From Bacteroidota bacterium (GTDB lineage: Bacteria; Bacteroidota; Bacteroidia; Flavobacteriales_D; Crocinitomicaceae): 64,000 bases of DNA. The notes under the pieces were generated by a model that worked only from the letters and a program-made list of their open reading frames with translations, had not been told where the DNA came from and ran no database searches. Positions 8,197-17,841 of the stretch are shown here, piece by piece (position 1 is the stretch's first letter; each line of letters starts with the position of its first letter). A program made the position numbers and the translations under genes. Where the stretch lies: the NCBI GenBank assembly GCA_006226425.1, contig SBGX01000006.1, positions 124,001-188,000 on the forward strand. Direction: 5' to 3'.

Positions 8197-10359
8197 ATGT
8201 TTATGAAAACAAGTCGATTACATCACCTTTCTTTACTACTAATATCATCGTTTTCACTGGGTTCCATAAACGCACAGATTGACCCGGGAAATGTTCGCGA
8301 AGGGGAACAGGTCGAGTATTGTAAGACACATAAAAAGATGGAGGCTCTGAAGAGTAACCCTGAATTTATGAAGGCTTATCAAGAAAGTCAGGAAATCCTT
8401 AAACAGGAGATAGACAAACTGGAAAAAGAAGGACCCGTGAGAGGGGATATCAAGCACATTCCGGTTGTTTTTCACCTGCTTCACAATAATGGATCGGAAA
8501 AAATTAGCGATCAACAGATTTATGATGCATTCTACATTTTGAACCGGGATTACCGACGAAGAAATGCAGATACGGCTGACGTGGTTGCGGACTTTCATGA
8601 TCGAATTGGCGATACGGAAGTTGAATTTTCGCTGGCTACGACTGCACCGGACGGAACAAAGTTTAATGGGATCACCCATACACAGTCAGCTGCAACCAGC
8701 TCAGGAGATGGGCAAACTCAGCTTCAGGCAGTTGTTCAGGGAAATGATGTCTATAAAGGAGAATGGGCAGGAGATGAGTACCTAAACATTGTCATTGCAG
8801 AAAACATTGGCGGAGCTGCAGGATATACGCAAACCCCTTTTAACTGGGGTGGTTGGGGAGCTTCCATGGGAAATGGAATTTACGTGCTTTCCGATTATGT
8901 TGGTTCGATTGGTACCGGAACGGTTGGAAGAAGTCGTACCCTGACACACGAAGTTGGTCACTGGTTGAATCTGGAACACCCATGGGGACCAAACAACAAC
9001 CCTGGAAATGCAAGTAGTTGTGGTTCTGATGATGGGGTAACAGATACGCCAAACACCATCGGAGTAACCTCCTGTAACCTGACAGAGAAAACCTGCGGTC
9101 CTTTGGCGAATGTAGAGAACTTTATGGATTACTCTTATTGTAGCAAAATGTTTACGCAGGGACAGGTAAATCGAATGAGAGCAGCCCTGAATTCCTCCGT
9201 TGGTGGAAGAAATAATCTTTCAACAACAGAGAATCTGACAGGAACAGGGTCCGACTACTTGATTTTGGCCAATTTTGATGCTTCAAAATCTTCGGTTTGT
9301 AATACAGGAGAAATCCAGTTTTTTGATAAGTCATACAATTACATTGTGGAACGTAGCTGGAGTTTTCCGGGAGCAAGCGTAGCATCTTCTTCAAAGGCAG
9401 ACCCTATTGTTTCATATGATTCTCCAGGAGTCTATCCGGTGACATTGACGGTTTCTGACGGAAAGTCGTCCATGACAAAAACAAAGTACGTTAGAGTTTA
9501 CGGAGAACCAAGAGTTATGCCGATTCTGGATGGGTTTGAACTTTACGAAAGTGTAGGAAATACATTGGAATGGGAAGTTTTCAATCAGGAGGATAATCCA
9601 ACTTTCGAAGTGGTAGAGGGTGTTGCATACACCGGAAATAAATCCATTCGATTGAACAACTACGATTCGGAAGAAAATAGCGTGGATGAGTTGGTTTCAT
9701 CCATTTACGACCTTTCTGAGGTAACATCTAGCAGCGAAGTCACGATCAGTTTCAAGTATGCATACCGTAAGCGAGATGCATCCAATTCTGAAAAATTGCA
9801 GGTGCTTTATTCCGATGATTGTGGAGAGACATGGAACATCCGCAAGACCCTGTTAGGAAATTCTTTAGGTTCTGAAGTAGTGACTGATCCATGGGCACCA
9901 GCTTCTCAGGGTGATTGGAAACTAGTTCACTTGACCAACATCACTTCCAACTTCTGGAACTCTTCATTCCGTTTCAAATTCCGTTTTGAGGGAAGAGGAG
10001 GAAACAACCTGTACCTGGATGATATCAATATTTATGCTTCTGGACCTTCAAATGTCAATGTTGGGGAAGAAACTGATCCGAGTGTCGGAATCAATGAGCT
10101 TTCCGCAATGGAACTGGCATTTCAGGTGTTCCCAAATCCAGCGGAGGACAAAGTAAATGTTGCTTTCAATTTGGAGCAGGATGCAAATGTTCAACTGGAG
10201 ATGATTGATCTGATGGGGAAACAAGTGGTTTCCAATCATGTTCGTGGTTCTAAGGGGTCTAATCTTGTTGTGATTCCAGCGACCATGGCGAAAGGAGTTT
10301 ATCTGCTTAAATTGACCATCGGAAATCAAGTCTTCACAAAAAGACAAATCATTAAATAG
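8197..10359 (+). CDS. Secreted M43 family zinc metalloprotease with PKD and T9SS sorting domains
   Basis: 720-residue exported protease of the pappalysin-like M43 family. A signal peptide (about 1-26, ending INAQ) is followed by a propeptide-like region and a catalytic domain with zinc motif 'HEVGHWLNLEH' (His251, Glu252, His255, His261) and a Met-turn 'NFMDYSYC' (308-315). Residues about 345-430 form a PKD-like domain ('GVYPVTLTVSDG'). A jelly-roll-like region follows, and the last 75 residues are a type A T9SS sorting domain ('FQVFPNPAEDKV' through 'GVYLLKLTIGNQ' and a basic end). It should cross the inner membrane by Sec, the outer membrane by T9SS, and act outside the cell. A second ATG two codons in (8203) is equally possible. 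A terminator follows. Confidence 0.9.
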   Translation: MFMKTSRLHHLSLLLISSFSLGSINAQIDPGNVREGEQVEYCKTHKKMEALKSNPEFMKAYQESQEILKQEIDKLEKEGPVRGDIKHIPVVFHLLHNNGSEKISDQQIYDAFYILNRDYRRRNADTADVVADFHDRIGDTEVEFSLATTAPDGTKFNGITHTQSAATSSGDGQTQLQAVVQGNDVYKGEWAGDEYLNIVIAENIGGAAGYTQTPFNWGGWGASMGNGIYVLSDYVGSIGTGTVGRSRTLTHEVGHWLNLEHPWGPNNNPGNASSCGSDDGVTDTPNTIGVTSCNLTEKTCGPLANVENFMDYSYCSKMFTQGQVNRMRAALNSSVGGRNNLSTTENLTGTGSDYLILANFDASKSSVCNTGEIQFFDKSYNYIVERSWSFPGASVASSSKADPIVSYDSPGVYPVTLTVSDGKSSMTKTKYVRVYGEPRVMPILDGFELYESVGNTLEWEVFNQEDNPTFEVVEGVAYTGNKSIRLNNYDSEENSVDELVSSIYDLSEVTSSSEVTISFKYAYRKRDASNSEKLQVLYSDDCGETWNIRKTLLGNSLGSEVVTDPWAPASQGDWKLVHLTNITSNFWNSSFRFKFRFEGRGGNNLYLDDINIYASGPSNVNVGEETDPSVGINELSAMELAFQVFPNPAEDKVNVAFNLEQDANVQLEMIDLMGKQVVSNHVRGSKGSNLVVIPATMAKGVYLLKLTIGNQVFTKRQIIK

Positions 10360-10394
10360 ATAGGGGAATAAGCCCGAGATAATTAGATAATGAG

Positions 10395-10421
10395 AGCGCT
10401 GGATTTATTCCGGCGCTTTTT
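10395..10421 (+). terminator. Rho-independent terminator after the M43 protease gene
   Basis: Inverted repeat AGCGCTGG / CCGGCGCT (8 pairs, one G-U) around a 7-base loop, followed by five T. It separates the protease gene from the odhA promoter. Confidence 0.8.
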
Positions 10422-10466
10422 GTTTGGAATCAAAACATCGAAAACTATTATTCGGCTTAAATTGTG

Positions 10467-10474
10467 TAACTTTG
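10467..10474 (+). promoter_or_regulatory. -7 element of the odhA promoter
   Basis: TAACTTTG is an exact match to TAnnTTTG, 26 bases before the ATG at 10501. No convincing -33 TTG at 19-20 bases upstream is seen, so the promoter may need an activator or be weaker. Confidence 0.5.
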
Positions 10475-10500
10475 TCTTTCCATAAATATTGATTGAAAAC

Positions 10501-13224
10501 ATGGACAAGGTATCGTACGTCGGAAATGCAGACGTGAATGCGATTGACGAACTTTATAAGTCGTATCAAAAAGACCCTGAAAGTGTAGATGCTGGGTGGA
10601 AAAAATTCTTTGAAGGATTTGACTTTGCCCGAACAAACTACGAGGATGGGGAAATTCCGGAGAATTTTCAGAAAGAGTTTAAGGTCATTAACCTGATTAA
10701 CGGATACCGTTCTCGCGGGCACTTGTTTACCAAAACAAACCCCGTACGGGATCGGAGAAAGTATTCTCCTACGTTGGATATTGAAAACTTCGGTTTGAGT
10801 GAAGGGGATTTGGACACCGTGTTTCAATCAGGAGCGGAGGTTGGAATTGGACCGGCCACTTTGCGGGAAATCATCTCGCACCTGGAGCAAACATATTGTC
10901 AGTCCATTGGGATTGAGTTTTTTTACATCAGACAACCTTCCCGTTTTGAGTGGCTTAGAAACAAGATTGAGCTCAAAAACCGACCACATCTGGACAAGGA
11001 ACGTAAATTACACATTTACAATAAGCTTTTGCAGGCAACGAATTTTGAGTCCTTTTTAGGGAAGAAGTTCGTGGGTCAGAAGCGCTTTTCAGTTGAAGGA
11101 GGAGAGTCACTGATTCCGGCACTTGATACCCTCGTACACAAGGGTTCGGAACTAGGTGTGGAATGCTTTGTGATGGGAATGGCTCACCGGGGACGATTGA
11201 ACACCTTGACAAACATTTTTGAAAAGCGACCACAAGATATTTTTTCCGAGTTCGAAGGAAAAGAATTTGATTACGAAGGAGATTTTGACGGGGACGTGAA
11301 ATATCACCAGGGATTCTCTTCATCAATTGTTTTAGAGGGAAAGAGAAAAGTTTCTCTGACTCTGGCACCCAATCCTTCTCACCTGGAAGCCGTAGACCCG
11401 GTGGTTGAGGGGATAGCTCGTTCCAAAATTGATTTGGAGTTTGGGGCGGATCAGACAAAAGTTTGTCCGGTGCTGATTCACGGTGATGCAGCTATTGCTG
11501 GTCAGGGGGTTGTTTATGAAGTGGTGCAAATGGCGCAATTGGATGGATATAAGACAGGAGGAACCATTCACATCATCGTTAATAATCAGGTTGGATTCAC
11601 AACAAACTACCTGGATGGACGATCATCTACCTATTGTACAGACGTTGCAAAAACAACACTTTGTCCGGTGTTCCATGTGAACGGGGACGATGTGGAAGCT
11701 GTCGTTCAAGCCGTGGAAATTGCCATGGAGTACCGCCAGCATTTTGGAAAAGACATTTTCATCGATCTGCTTTGTTACAGAAAGTATGGACACAACGAGG
11801 GAGATGAACCAAAATTCACACAACCACATTTATATAATCTGATTGCGAAACATCCGAATCCAAAGGACATTTACTTCAAACAGCTGGAGGCTGAGGGCTT
11901 GATTACCCGGGAAGAGTCGAAAGAAAAGGAATCTTCTTTTGTTCAGTTCTTGGAGAAAGAGTTTGAAACAGCCCGTCAAAAAGAAAAGGCAATTACCTAC
12001 GACTTTTTAAGTAGCATTTGGGATGCCTATCCCCATGCAGTATCCAAAGACTTCTTGAAATCACCAAATACAGCGGTGGCCAAGAAAAAATTACTGGAGT
12101 TAGGTAAAAAGTTGGCGACACTTCCGGAAGGGAAGAAATATTTCAGAAAGATTTCCAAAATATTTGACGATCGACTGAAAGGAATTGAAGAAGATCGATT
12201 GGATTGGGGAGCCGCTGAAATGTTGGCTTATGCCACCTTGTTGGAAGAAGGTCACCCGGTTCGAATTTCAGGTCAGGATGTGGAACGTGGAACCTTTTCG
12301 CACCGTCATGCGGTCGTAAAGACGGAGGATACCGAGGAAGAAGTTGAAACATTGAATTTGCTTTCAAAAAAGCAAGCGCCGTTTTCTATTTATAACTCGC
12401 TGTTGTCTGAATACGGAGTGCTAGGTTTTGAATATGGTTATTCTTTGGCCACTCCAGAAGGGCTTACCATTTGGGAGGCTCAGTTTGGAGATTTCTTTAA
12501 CGGGGCACAAATCATGGTTGATCAATTCATCTCGGCCGGAGAGGATAAATGGTCCACACAAAGCGGTTTGGTGATGTTGCTTCCGCATGGATATGAAGGA
12601 CAAGGGGCAGAACACTCAAGCGGTCGCATGGAGCGCTTCTTGCAACAGTGTGCAGATCTGAATATGCAGGTGGTTAACACATCGACCCCAGCGAATCATT
12701 TTCATCTATTGAGAAGACAGTTGAAATGGTCGTTCCGAAAACCACTTATCGTTTTCTCACCAAAAATGTTGTTGAGATATCCGGAGGCAACTTCCAGTTT
12801 GGAAGAAATGGCAAAAGGAACATTCCAGGAGGTGATCGATGATGAGGTGAAAAACAAAAACAATGTGGACACGCTGGTTTTCTGTACAGGGAAGTTTTAC
12901 TATGAGCTAAAATCTGAGGCGCGTGAATTGGGTGTGGAGAATATGGCCTTTATTCGGGTGGAACAGCTCTATCCCCTACCACAGGATCAGATAGAAAAGG
13001 TGATCGCTTCCTATAAAAAAGCGAAGAATATTTTGTGGGCACAGGAAGAACCGGCCAATATGGGAGCATGGAATTTCATTGCTATGAGCATGAGACATAT
13101 TCCATTTATTGGAATCACCAGACAGGCCTCAGCGGCCTCGGCAGAGGGGTCCAAAAAACTCCATGAAAAACGTCTGAAGAAACTTTTCGACAGCATATTT
13201 CAATATGCTACGATAAACGCATAA
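10501..13224 (+). CDS. sucA: 2-oxoglutarate dehydrogenase E1 component
   Basis: 907-residue thiamine-diphosphate E1 subunit of the 2-oxoglutarate dehydrogenase complex. It decarboxylates 2-oxoglutarate in the TCA cycle and passes the succinyl group to lipoyl-E2. Seen: an N-terminal E2-binding segment ('[18 protein letters not shown]'), '[11 protein letters not shown]', '[14 protein letters not shown]', '[10 protein letters not shown]', the TPP/metal region 'VNNQVGFTT', and '[12 protein letters not shown]'. Length fits the family. The ATG at 10501 is preferred to a TTG at 10489, since it starts the conserved N-terminal helix. odhB follows after 22 bases. Confidence 0.97.
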   Translation: MDKVSYVGNADVNAIDELYKSYQKDPESVDAGWKKFFEGFDFARTNYEDGEIPENFQKEFKVINLINGYRSRGHLFTKTNPVRDRRKYSPTLDIENFGLSEGDLDTVFQSGAEVGIGPATLREIISHLEQTYCQSIGIEFFYIRQPSRFEWLRNKIELKNRPHLDKERKLHIYNKLLQATNFESFLGKKFVGQKRFSVEGGESLIPALDTLVHKGSELGVECFVMGMAHRGRLNTLTNIFEKRPQDIFSEFEGKEFDYEGDFDGDVKYHQGFSSSIVLEGKRKVSLTLAPNPSHLEAVDPVVEGIARSKIDLEFGADQTKVCPVLIHGDAAIAGQGVVYEVVQMAQLDGYKTGGTIHIIVNNQVGFTTNYLDGRSSTYCTDVAKTTLCPVFHVNGDDVEAVVQAVEIAMEYRQHFGKDIFIDLLCYRKYGHNEGDEPKFTQPHLYNLIAKHPNPKDIYFKQLEAEGLITREESKEKESSFVQFLEKEFETARQKEKAITYDFLSSIWDAYPHAVSKDFLKSPNTAVAKKKLLELGKKLATLPEGKKYFRKISKIFDDRLKGIEEDRLDWGAAEMLAYATLLEEGHPVRISGQDVERGTFSHRHAVVKTEDTEEEVETLNLLSKKQAPFSIYNSLLSEYGVLGFEYGYSLATPEGLTIWEAQFGDFFNGAQIMVDQFISAGEDKWSTQSGLVMLLPHGYEGQGAEHSSGRMERFLQQCADLNMQVVNTSTPANHFHLLRRQLKWSFRKPLIVFSPKMLLRYPEATSSLEEMAKGTFQEVIDDEVKNKNNVDTLVFCTGKFYYELKSEARELGVENMAFIRVEQLYPLPQDQIEKVIASYKKAKNILWAQEEPANMGAWNFIAMSMRHIPFIGITRQASAASAEGSKKLHEKRLKKLFDSIFQYATINA

Positions 13225-13246
13225 CAAACGAATTAAAGAGAGAAAA

Positions 13247-14515
13247 ATGTCTGTATTAGAAATGAAAGTTCCGAGTCCGGGAGAGTCTATTTCGGAAGTA
13301 GAGATTGCCAGCTGGTTAGTTTCAGACGGTGATTACGTAGAAAAAGATCAGGCGATTGCCGAGGTTGATTCGGACAAGGCGACATTGGAATTGCCAGCGG
13401 AGGAAAGTGGTATTATCACCTTGAAAGCAGAAGAAGGGGACGCTGTAAAAGTAGGCGAGGTGGTTTGTTTGATTGATACCTCTGCTGCACCACCGAGTGG
13501 CGGGGCGCCAAAAGCAGAAAAAGAAGAGAAGAAAGAAGAAGAGAAAGTGGCGGCACCTGTCGTTCAGGAAGCGGCGTCTAAACCGAATCCGAACCCCGTT
13601 TCAGAGAAAGAAAGTTATGCAAAAGGAACTCCTTCAGTTGCTGCGGCGAAGATCATGGCCGAAAATGGAGTGTCCGCTGCTCAGGTGAATGGAAGTGGAA
13701 AAGACGGAAGAATCACCAAACAAGATGTGATTGCGGCCATGGCTGGAGGTTTTTCCACTGCAGATGCACAGGGTTGGGGAGGTAGCCGGGATCAGAATCG
13801 TGAGAAAATGAGCATGCTTCGTCGTAAGATTGCTGAACGACTGGTTTCAGTGAAGAATGAAACGGCCATGCTGACAACCTTTAACGAGGTAGATATGAAA
13901 CCAATCATGGATTTGCGCAAGAAGTACAAGGACAATTTTGCCAAATTCCATGAAATCAATTTGGGATTCATGTCTTTCTTTACGAAGGCAGTGACAGAAG
14001 CACTGAATATTTACCCGGCAGTGAATGCACAAATTGATGGAAAAGAGATGATTTTCCACGATTATGCCGATATCGGAATTGCTGTTTCGTCGCCGAAAGG
14101 ACTGATGGTTCCGATTGTACGTAATGCGGAACAAATGAGTCTGGCCGAAATAGAAAGGGAAATCAAACGTTTGGCCATTAAGGCGAGAGATGGGAAGATC
14201 ACCCCGGATGAAATGTCTGGAGGAACTTTCACGATCACAAACGGAGGAGTTTTTGGATCAATGCTTTCCACGCCAATCATTAACCCGCCACAATCGGCTA
14301 TTTTGGGAATGCACAATATTGTGGAGAGACCAGTAGCGATTAATGGAAAAGTGGAGATCAGACCGATCATGTATGTGGCACTTTCCTATGACCACCGAAT
14401 TATCGATGGAAAAGAATCAGTTGGATTCCTGGTCAAAGTGAAAGAGATGCTGGAGAATCCGGAGCGAATGATTTTCGGAGGAAAAGATCCGGTAGAAGTA
14501 TTGCTAGGACTGTAG
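13247..14515 (+). CDS. sucB: Dihydrolipoyllysine-residue succinyltransferase (E2 of 2-oxoglutarate dehydrogenase)
   Basis: 422-residue E2 core of the 2-oxoglutarate dehydrogenase complex, which moves the succinyl group from lipoamide to CoA. The single lipoyl domain has the modified Lys44 in '[12 protein letters not shown]'. An Ala/Pro/Glu/Lys-rich linker (about 80-125) is followed by an E3/E1-binding domain starting '[15 protein letters not shown]' (128-165). The catalytic domain ends with 'SYDHRIIDG', catalytic His383 and Asp387. It sits directly after the E1 gene; the E3 gene (lpd) is not in this window. Confidence 0.97.
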   Translation: MSVLEMKVPSPGESISEVEIASWLVSDGDYVEKDQAIAEVDSDKATLELPAEESGIITLKAEEGDAVKVGEVVCLIDTSAAPPSGGAPKAEKEEKKEEEKVAAPVVQEAASKPNPNPVSEKESYAKGTPSVAAAKIMAENGVSAAQVNGSGKDGRITKQDVIAAMAGGFSTADAQGWGGSRDQNREKMSMLRRKIAERLVSVKNETAMLTTFNEVDMKPIMDLRKKYKDNFAKFHEINLGFMSFFTKAVTEALNIYPAVNAQIDGKEMIFHDYADIGIAVSSPKGLMVPIVRNAEQMSLAEIEREIKRLAIKARDGKITPDEMSGGTFTITNGGVFGSMLSTPIINPPQSAILGMHNIVERPVAINGKVEIRPIMYVALSYDHRIIDGKESVGFLVKVKEMLENPERMIFGGKDPVEVLLGL

Positions 14516-14546
14516 CTCCTTTCATGGTCATTAAACGACCGGATTG

Positions 14547-15086
14547 ATGGATTTAAGTGTCATTAAAGCCCTGCACATCATTTTTGTGGTAAGTTGGTTT
14601 GCCGGCTTGTTCTATATGGTTCGTTTGTTCATCTATCATGTGGAGGCACTGGATCGCCCGGAGCAGGAAGCACGAATTTTAACAGAGCAATTTAGGATCA
14701 TGCAGCGAAAGTTGTGGTACATCATCACAACACCGGCAATGGTATTGACTGTGCTGTTTGGTGTTTGGATGCTGATATTGTATCCGTATTACCTCGATTT
14801 TACCTGGATGCGTCTAAAGTTGGGTTTTGTGGTAATTCTCTTGCTTTACCATTTTGTTTGTCAGTATCAGATGAACTTGTTGAAGAAAGATGCGTTGAAA
14901 TGGTCTTCCTCACAACTGAGACTGTGGAATGAACTGGCCACATTATTGTTGGTAGCCATCGTCTTTTTGGTCGAGTTGCAACACAGTTTTAACTGGATCA
15001 AAGGAACCGTTATTTTCTTTGTGGTTGGTTTGGTATTGATGTTTGCCGTAAAAGCATACAAAAGATACCGACAAAAGTCAAAATAA
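14547..15086 (+). CDS. hemJ: HemJ-type protoporphyrinogen IX oxidase
   Basis: 179-residue inner-membrane protein of the HemJ (COG1981) family, which oxidises protoporphyrinogen IX to protoporphyrin IX in the late heme pathway. It begins 'IKALHIIFVVSWFAGLFYMV' with the conserved His10 in helix 1, then 'RLFIYHVEA'. The conserved 'WMRLKLGFV' Lys-containing segment and four membrane spans are present. The ATG at 14547 is used; the frame opens one codon earlier with TTG. It lies 31 bases behind sucB, so a heme gene is probably co-transcribed with the TCA complex, while hemA/C/D lie 3 kb away. It is convergent with paaD. Confidence 0.88.
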   Translation: MDLSVIKALHIIFVVSWFAGLFYMVRLFIYHVEALDRPEQEARILTEQFRIMQRKLWYIITTPAMVLTVLFGVWMLILYPYYLDFTWMRLKLGFVVILLLYHFVCQYQMNLLKKDALKWSSSQLRLWNELATLLLVAIVFLVELQHSFNWIKGTVIFFVVGLVLMFAVKAYKRYRQKSK

Positions 15087-15099
15087 GATCGTTTTTAAG

Positions 15100-15585
15100 C
15101 TATTTCAGACACTTAAAGTAGTCGAACGGTTCGTGGCACTGGTTACACTGATATTGTGCTTTACAAGCCGTGCTTCCAAACTGACTCACCATTTTGGTGT
15201 CACTGGAGTCGCATCTTGGACAAGGGACGACCGTTGGCTCGGCAAATAAGACGCTTTTATCCACTTCATTTTCGGGTGGTGCAATTCCGTAGTCCTTGAG
15301 TTTACTTCGTCCTGATTCGGAAATCCAATCGGTTGTCCAGGCAGGAGAAAGAACCGTTTTAACCTCCAGGGGTAGAGAGATCGAAGCACTCAGTGTTCGC
15401 TCGATTTCTTCTTCAATGTATTTCATGGCCGGACAGCCGCTATAGGTAGGGGTGATCGTGATCGTACAACTGTTTTCCTCCAGGGTAACATCGCGGACGA
15501 TGCCCAGGTCCAAAATGGAAAGGACAGGAATTTCCGGATCGGGAACTCCTTCTAATAGTTTCCAAATATCGTCAGTTGTTACCAT
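15100..15585 (-). CDS. paaD: Phenylacetyl-CoA epoxidase accessory protein PaaD
   Basis: 161-residue PaaD (PaaJ). It is needed for an active phenylacetyl-CoA 1,2-epoxidase and is thought to help with Fe-S or metal centre assembly. An N-terminal MIP18/DUF59 domain carries 'DPEIPVLSILDLGIVRDV' and the conserved Cys51 in 'YSGCPAM'. The C-terminus carries a zinc-ribbon-like cysteine set: Cys122, Cys125, Cys141, Cys147 and Cys150. It is the last gene of the paaABCD operon and overlaps the end of paaC by 7 bases. Confidence 0.95.
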   Translation of the reverse strand: MVTTDDIWKLLEGVPDPEIPVLSILDLGIVRDVTLEENSCTITITPTYSGCPAMKYIEEEIERTLSASISLPLEVKTVLSPAWTTDWISESGRSKLKDYGIAPPENEVDKSVLFAEPTVVPCPRCDSSDTKMVSQFGSTACKAQYQCNQCHEPFDYFKCLK

Positions 15586-16337
15586 TCCATTTGTGGGTAT
15601 GCGCGTTGCATGAATTGCATTTCGGCAAGCAAGTAGCCCATGTGTTCGGTATGCTTTCCTTGACGGCCTCCCTTCTGTTGCCAGGTGTTTTGTGGCAGAT
15701 CAATTCCCGCCTCCGAAAAAACAGCCTGGACTTGTTTGGTCCAGCTTGCTCGAATAACGGATAGGTCTACGGCAATACCAGCCTGAATAAGTTGTTGGTC
15801 GATCTGGTCCTGTTCAAAAATTTCTTCGGTATATGCCCAAAGTTGATTGACGGCCTGTTGGATGCGCTCATGCGATTCGTCCGTTCCATCTCCCAGGCGA
15901 ATCATCCATTCGGATGAATGCTGCAGATGGTATTTTGTTTCCTTCAGTGATTTTTCTGCAATGGCAGCTAATTGTTGATCCGAAGATTGGCTGAGGGCTT
16001 CAAAAAAGGGTTTTCGGAAAGCGTCAAACAAAAATTGCCGCGCCAAAGTATATCCGAAATCGGTGTTTTCCTGTTCTACGAGTAAAAGGTTTCGATAATC
16101 TTTCTCATAGCGCACAAATGCCAATTCGTCGGCAGATCGTTTGTCCACACCCAGGGATGAAGCATATTCAAAAAGGTTTGTAGCCTGTCCGATGAGATCC
16201 AGGGCAATATTTGTCATAGCAATATCCTCCTCCAAAATAGGACCGTGACCACACCATTCAGAAAGACGTTGTCCCAAAATAAGACTGTCATCTCCTAAGC
16301 GCAGCAGGTACTCAAAAAGTGCTTTTTTCTCTTCCAT
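15579..16337 (-). CDS. paaC: Phenylacetyl-CoA epoxidase subunit PaaC
   Basis: 252-residue ferritin-like subunit of the phenylacetyl-CoA epoxidase. It pairs with PaaA as the structural partner of the diiron subunit. The start 'EYLLRLGDDSLILGQRLSEWCGHGPILEEDIA' is the typical PaaC N-terminus (split here as 'LLRLGDDSLILGQRLSEWCG' and 'HGPILEEDIA'). It continues with 'NIALDLIGQA' and an 'EMQFMQRAYPQMEW' end. The metal-binding set is incomplete in this subunit family. It lies 11 bases after paaB and overlaps paaD. Confidence 0.95.
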   Translation of the reverse strand: MEEKKALFEYLLRLGDDSLILGQRLSEWCGHGPILEEDIAMTNIALDLIGQATNLFEYASSLGVDKRSADELAFVRYEKDYRNLLLVEQENTDFGYTLARQFLFDAFRKPFFEALSQSSDQQLAAIAEKSLKETKYHLQHSSEWMIRLGDGTDESHERIQQAVNQLWAYTEEIFEQDQIDQQLIQAGIAVDLSVIRASWTKQVQAVFSEAGIDLPQNTWQQKGGRQGKHTEHMGYLLAEMQFMQRAYPQMEW

Positions 16338-16348
16338 CGATGAAACAA

Positions 16349-16636
16349 TTACATGTGAGAGATACCGTCTGGTACGTCGTAAAATGTTGGGTGTCTGTAA
16401 ATTTTGGAATCTGCCGGCTCAAAAAGAGCATCGGCATCTTGCGGATCTGAAGCAGTGATCAGAGAAGATTGCACTACCCAAATACTTACCCCTTCGCTAC
16501 GGCGAGTGTACACATCCCGTGCGTTTTGGATCGCCATTTCTTCATCTGCTGCGCGGAGGCTTCCGACATGTTTGTGATTCAACCCGTTTTTGCTTCGTAT
16601 AAAAACCTCGAAAAGAGGCCATTCTGCTTGACTCAT
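16349..16636 (-). CDS. paaB: Phenylacetyl-CoA epoxidase subunit PaaB
   Basis: 95-residue PaaB, the small bridging subunit that joins PaaA-PaaC pairs into the larger complex. Diagnostic stretches are 'WPLFEVFIRSKNGLNHKHVG', 'LRAADEEMAIQNARDVYTRR' and 'SIWVVQSS'. Length is normal. It lies 18 bases after paaA and 11 before paaC, in one operon. Confidence 0.96.
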   Translation of the reverse strand: MSQAEWPLFEVFIRSKNGLNHKHVGSLRAADEEMAIQNARDVYTRRSEGVSIWVVQSSLITASDPQDADALFEPADSKIYRHPTFYDVPDGISHM

Positions 16637-16654
16637 GTTTTATTGATTGTAAGG

Positions 16655-17605
16655 TTAGACCGCTTTTTTCATTTTGCGCTTTTCGGCATGGGCCAGGGCA
16701 GCTTCCCGCACCCATTTTCCATTTTCTTTCGCGTTGCGGCGATCTTCAATTCTTTTTTTGTTGCAGGGACCATTTCCGCGGATCACCTGGTTGAACTCAT
16801 CCCAGTTGATTTCACCAAAATCGTAGGATTGTCGTTCTTCGTTCCATTTCAAATCGGGGTCAGGAATTGTCAGTCCGATCAACTCAGCTTGTGGAACAGT
16901 GATATCAACAAACTGTTGACGCAGATCATCGTTGGTGTTGCGTTTGATTTTCCATTTCATAGATTGTGCCGTGTGCTGTGAATCGGCATCACTTGGTCCG
17001 AACATCATCAGTGAAGGCCACCACCATCGATTGAGGGAATCCTGAGCCATTTCTTTTTGTTCGGGAGTCCCTTGCGCAAGTTTGGTCACGATTTCAAAGC
17101 CCTGACGTTGGTGAAAAGACTCTTCTTTACAAACGCGCACCATGGCTCGGGCATAGGGTCCATAGGAACAACGGCAAAGCGGAACCTGATTCATGATTGC
17201 AGCTCCGTCAACCAACCATCCAATCGTTCCCATATCTGCCCAACTGAGGGTGGGATAATTAAAAATGGAAGAGTACTTGGCTTTTCCGGAATGCAAATCA
17301 TCGATGGTTTCTTCCCGATCAGCACCAAGAGTTTCGGCGGCACTATACAGATAAAGACCATGACCGGCCTCGTCCTGCACTTTGGCGAGCAAAACAGCTT
17401 TTCTTCTCAAGCTAGGCGCCCGGGTAATCCAGTTCCCCTCCGGCAACATCCCGACAATTTCAGAGTGGGCATGTTGTGAAATCTGACGAATCAGGGTTTT
17501 ACGATAGTCATCCGGCATCCAGTCATTTGGTTCGATTTTGATTTCGGCATCTATCTTCTCCTGAAAGCGTTTCTCCAGTTCTTCTATGCTTAATTCCTGT
17601 GACAT
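16655..17605 (-). CDS. paaA: Phenylacetyl-CoA epoxidase catalytic subunit PaaA
   Basis: 316-residue diiron monooxygenase subunit that forms the 1,2-epoxide of phenylacetyl-CoA, the ring-activating step of aerobic phenylacetate breakdown. The ferritin-like metal ligands are visible: Glu49 ('HAHSEIVG'), Glu79 and His82 ('QDEAGHG'), Glu162 and His165 ('KEESFHQ'). It is the first gene of paaABCD. The reductase gene paaE, which normally follows paaD, is absent here, as are paaK, paaZ and paaG. Confidence 0.97.
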   Translation of the reverse strand: MSQELSIEELEKRFQEKIDAEIKIEPNDWMPDDYRKTLIRQISQHAHSEIVGMLPEGNWITRAPSLRRKAVLLAKVQDEAGHGLYLYSAAETLGADREETIDDLHSGKAKYSSIFNYPTLSWADMGTIGWLVDGAAIMNQVPLCRCSYGPYARAMVRVCKEESFHQRQGFEIVTKLAQGTPEQKEMAQDSLNRWWWPSLMMFGPSDADSQHTAQSMKWKIKRNTNDDLRQQFVDITVPQAELIGLTIPDPDLKWNEERQSYDFGEINWDEFNQVIRGNGPCNKKRIEDRRNAKENGKWVREAALAHAEKRKMKKAV

Positions 17606-17630
17606 ATTGGCTCAATTTTAATATGTACAA

Positions 17631-17638
17631 CAAAGATA
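17631..17638 (-). promoter_or_regulatory. -7 element of the paaABCD promoter
   Basis: TATCTTTG on the minus strand is an exact TAnnTTTG match 25 bases upstream of the paaA start. No TTG is found 19-20 bases further upstream, only a T-rich run. Confidence 0.5.
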
Positions 17639-17777
17639 GCTAAAAAAAACAATGAAAAAGAGGGCTTCTGCCTATGCTGAATGCGGATTTAAGCGGGATG
17701 AATAAGATTGCATTTGCGACAAAAGAACACTTTGCTTCGTTTGAAGCCTATTTAAAATAGTTCTAAATTAAAAATTG

Positions 17778-17794
17778 GTGACAGTTCTGTGACA
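17778..17794 (+). repeat. Direct repeat GTGACA with 11-bp period upstream of hemA
   Basis: GTGACA occurs at 17778-17783 and again at 17789-17794, one helical turn apart, about 50 bases before the hemA start. Such spacing suits two protein contacts on one face of the DNA. The rest of 17606-17841 holds the paaA promoter, a 28-codon ORF of doubtful meaning (17674-17760) and nothing else recognised. Confidence 0.35.
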
Positions 17795-17841
17795 ATGGAA
17801 CTGTAGGAAGTATGCAACTTTGCCAAAGGAAAGCAAGGTAT

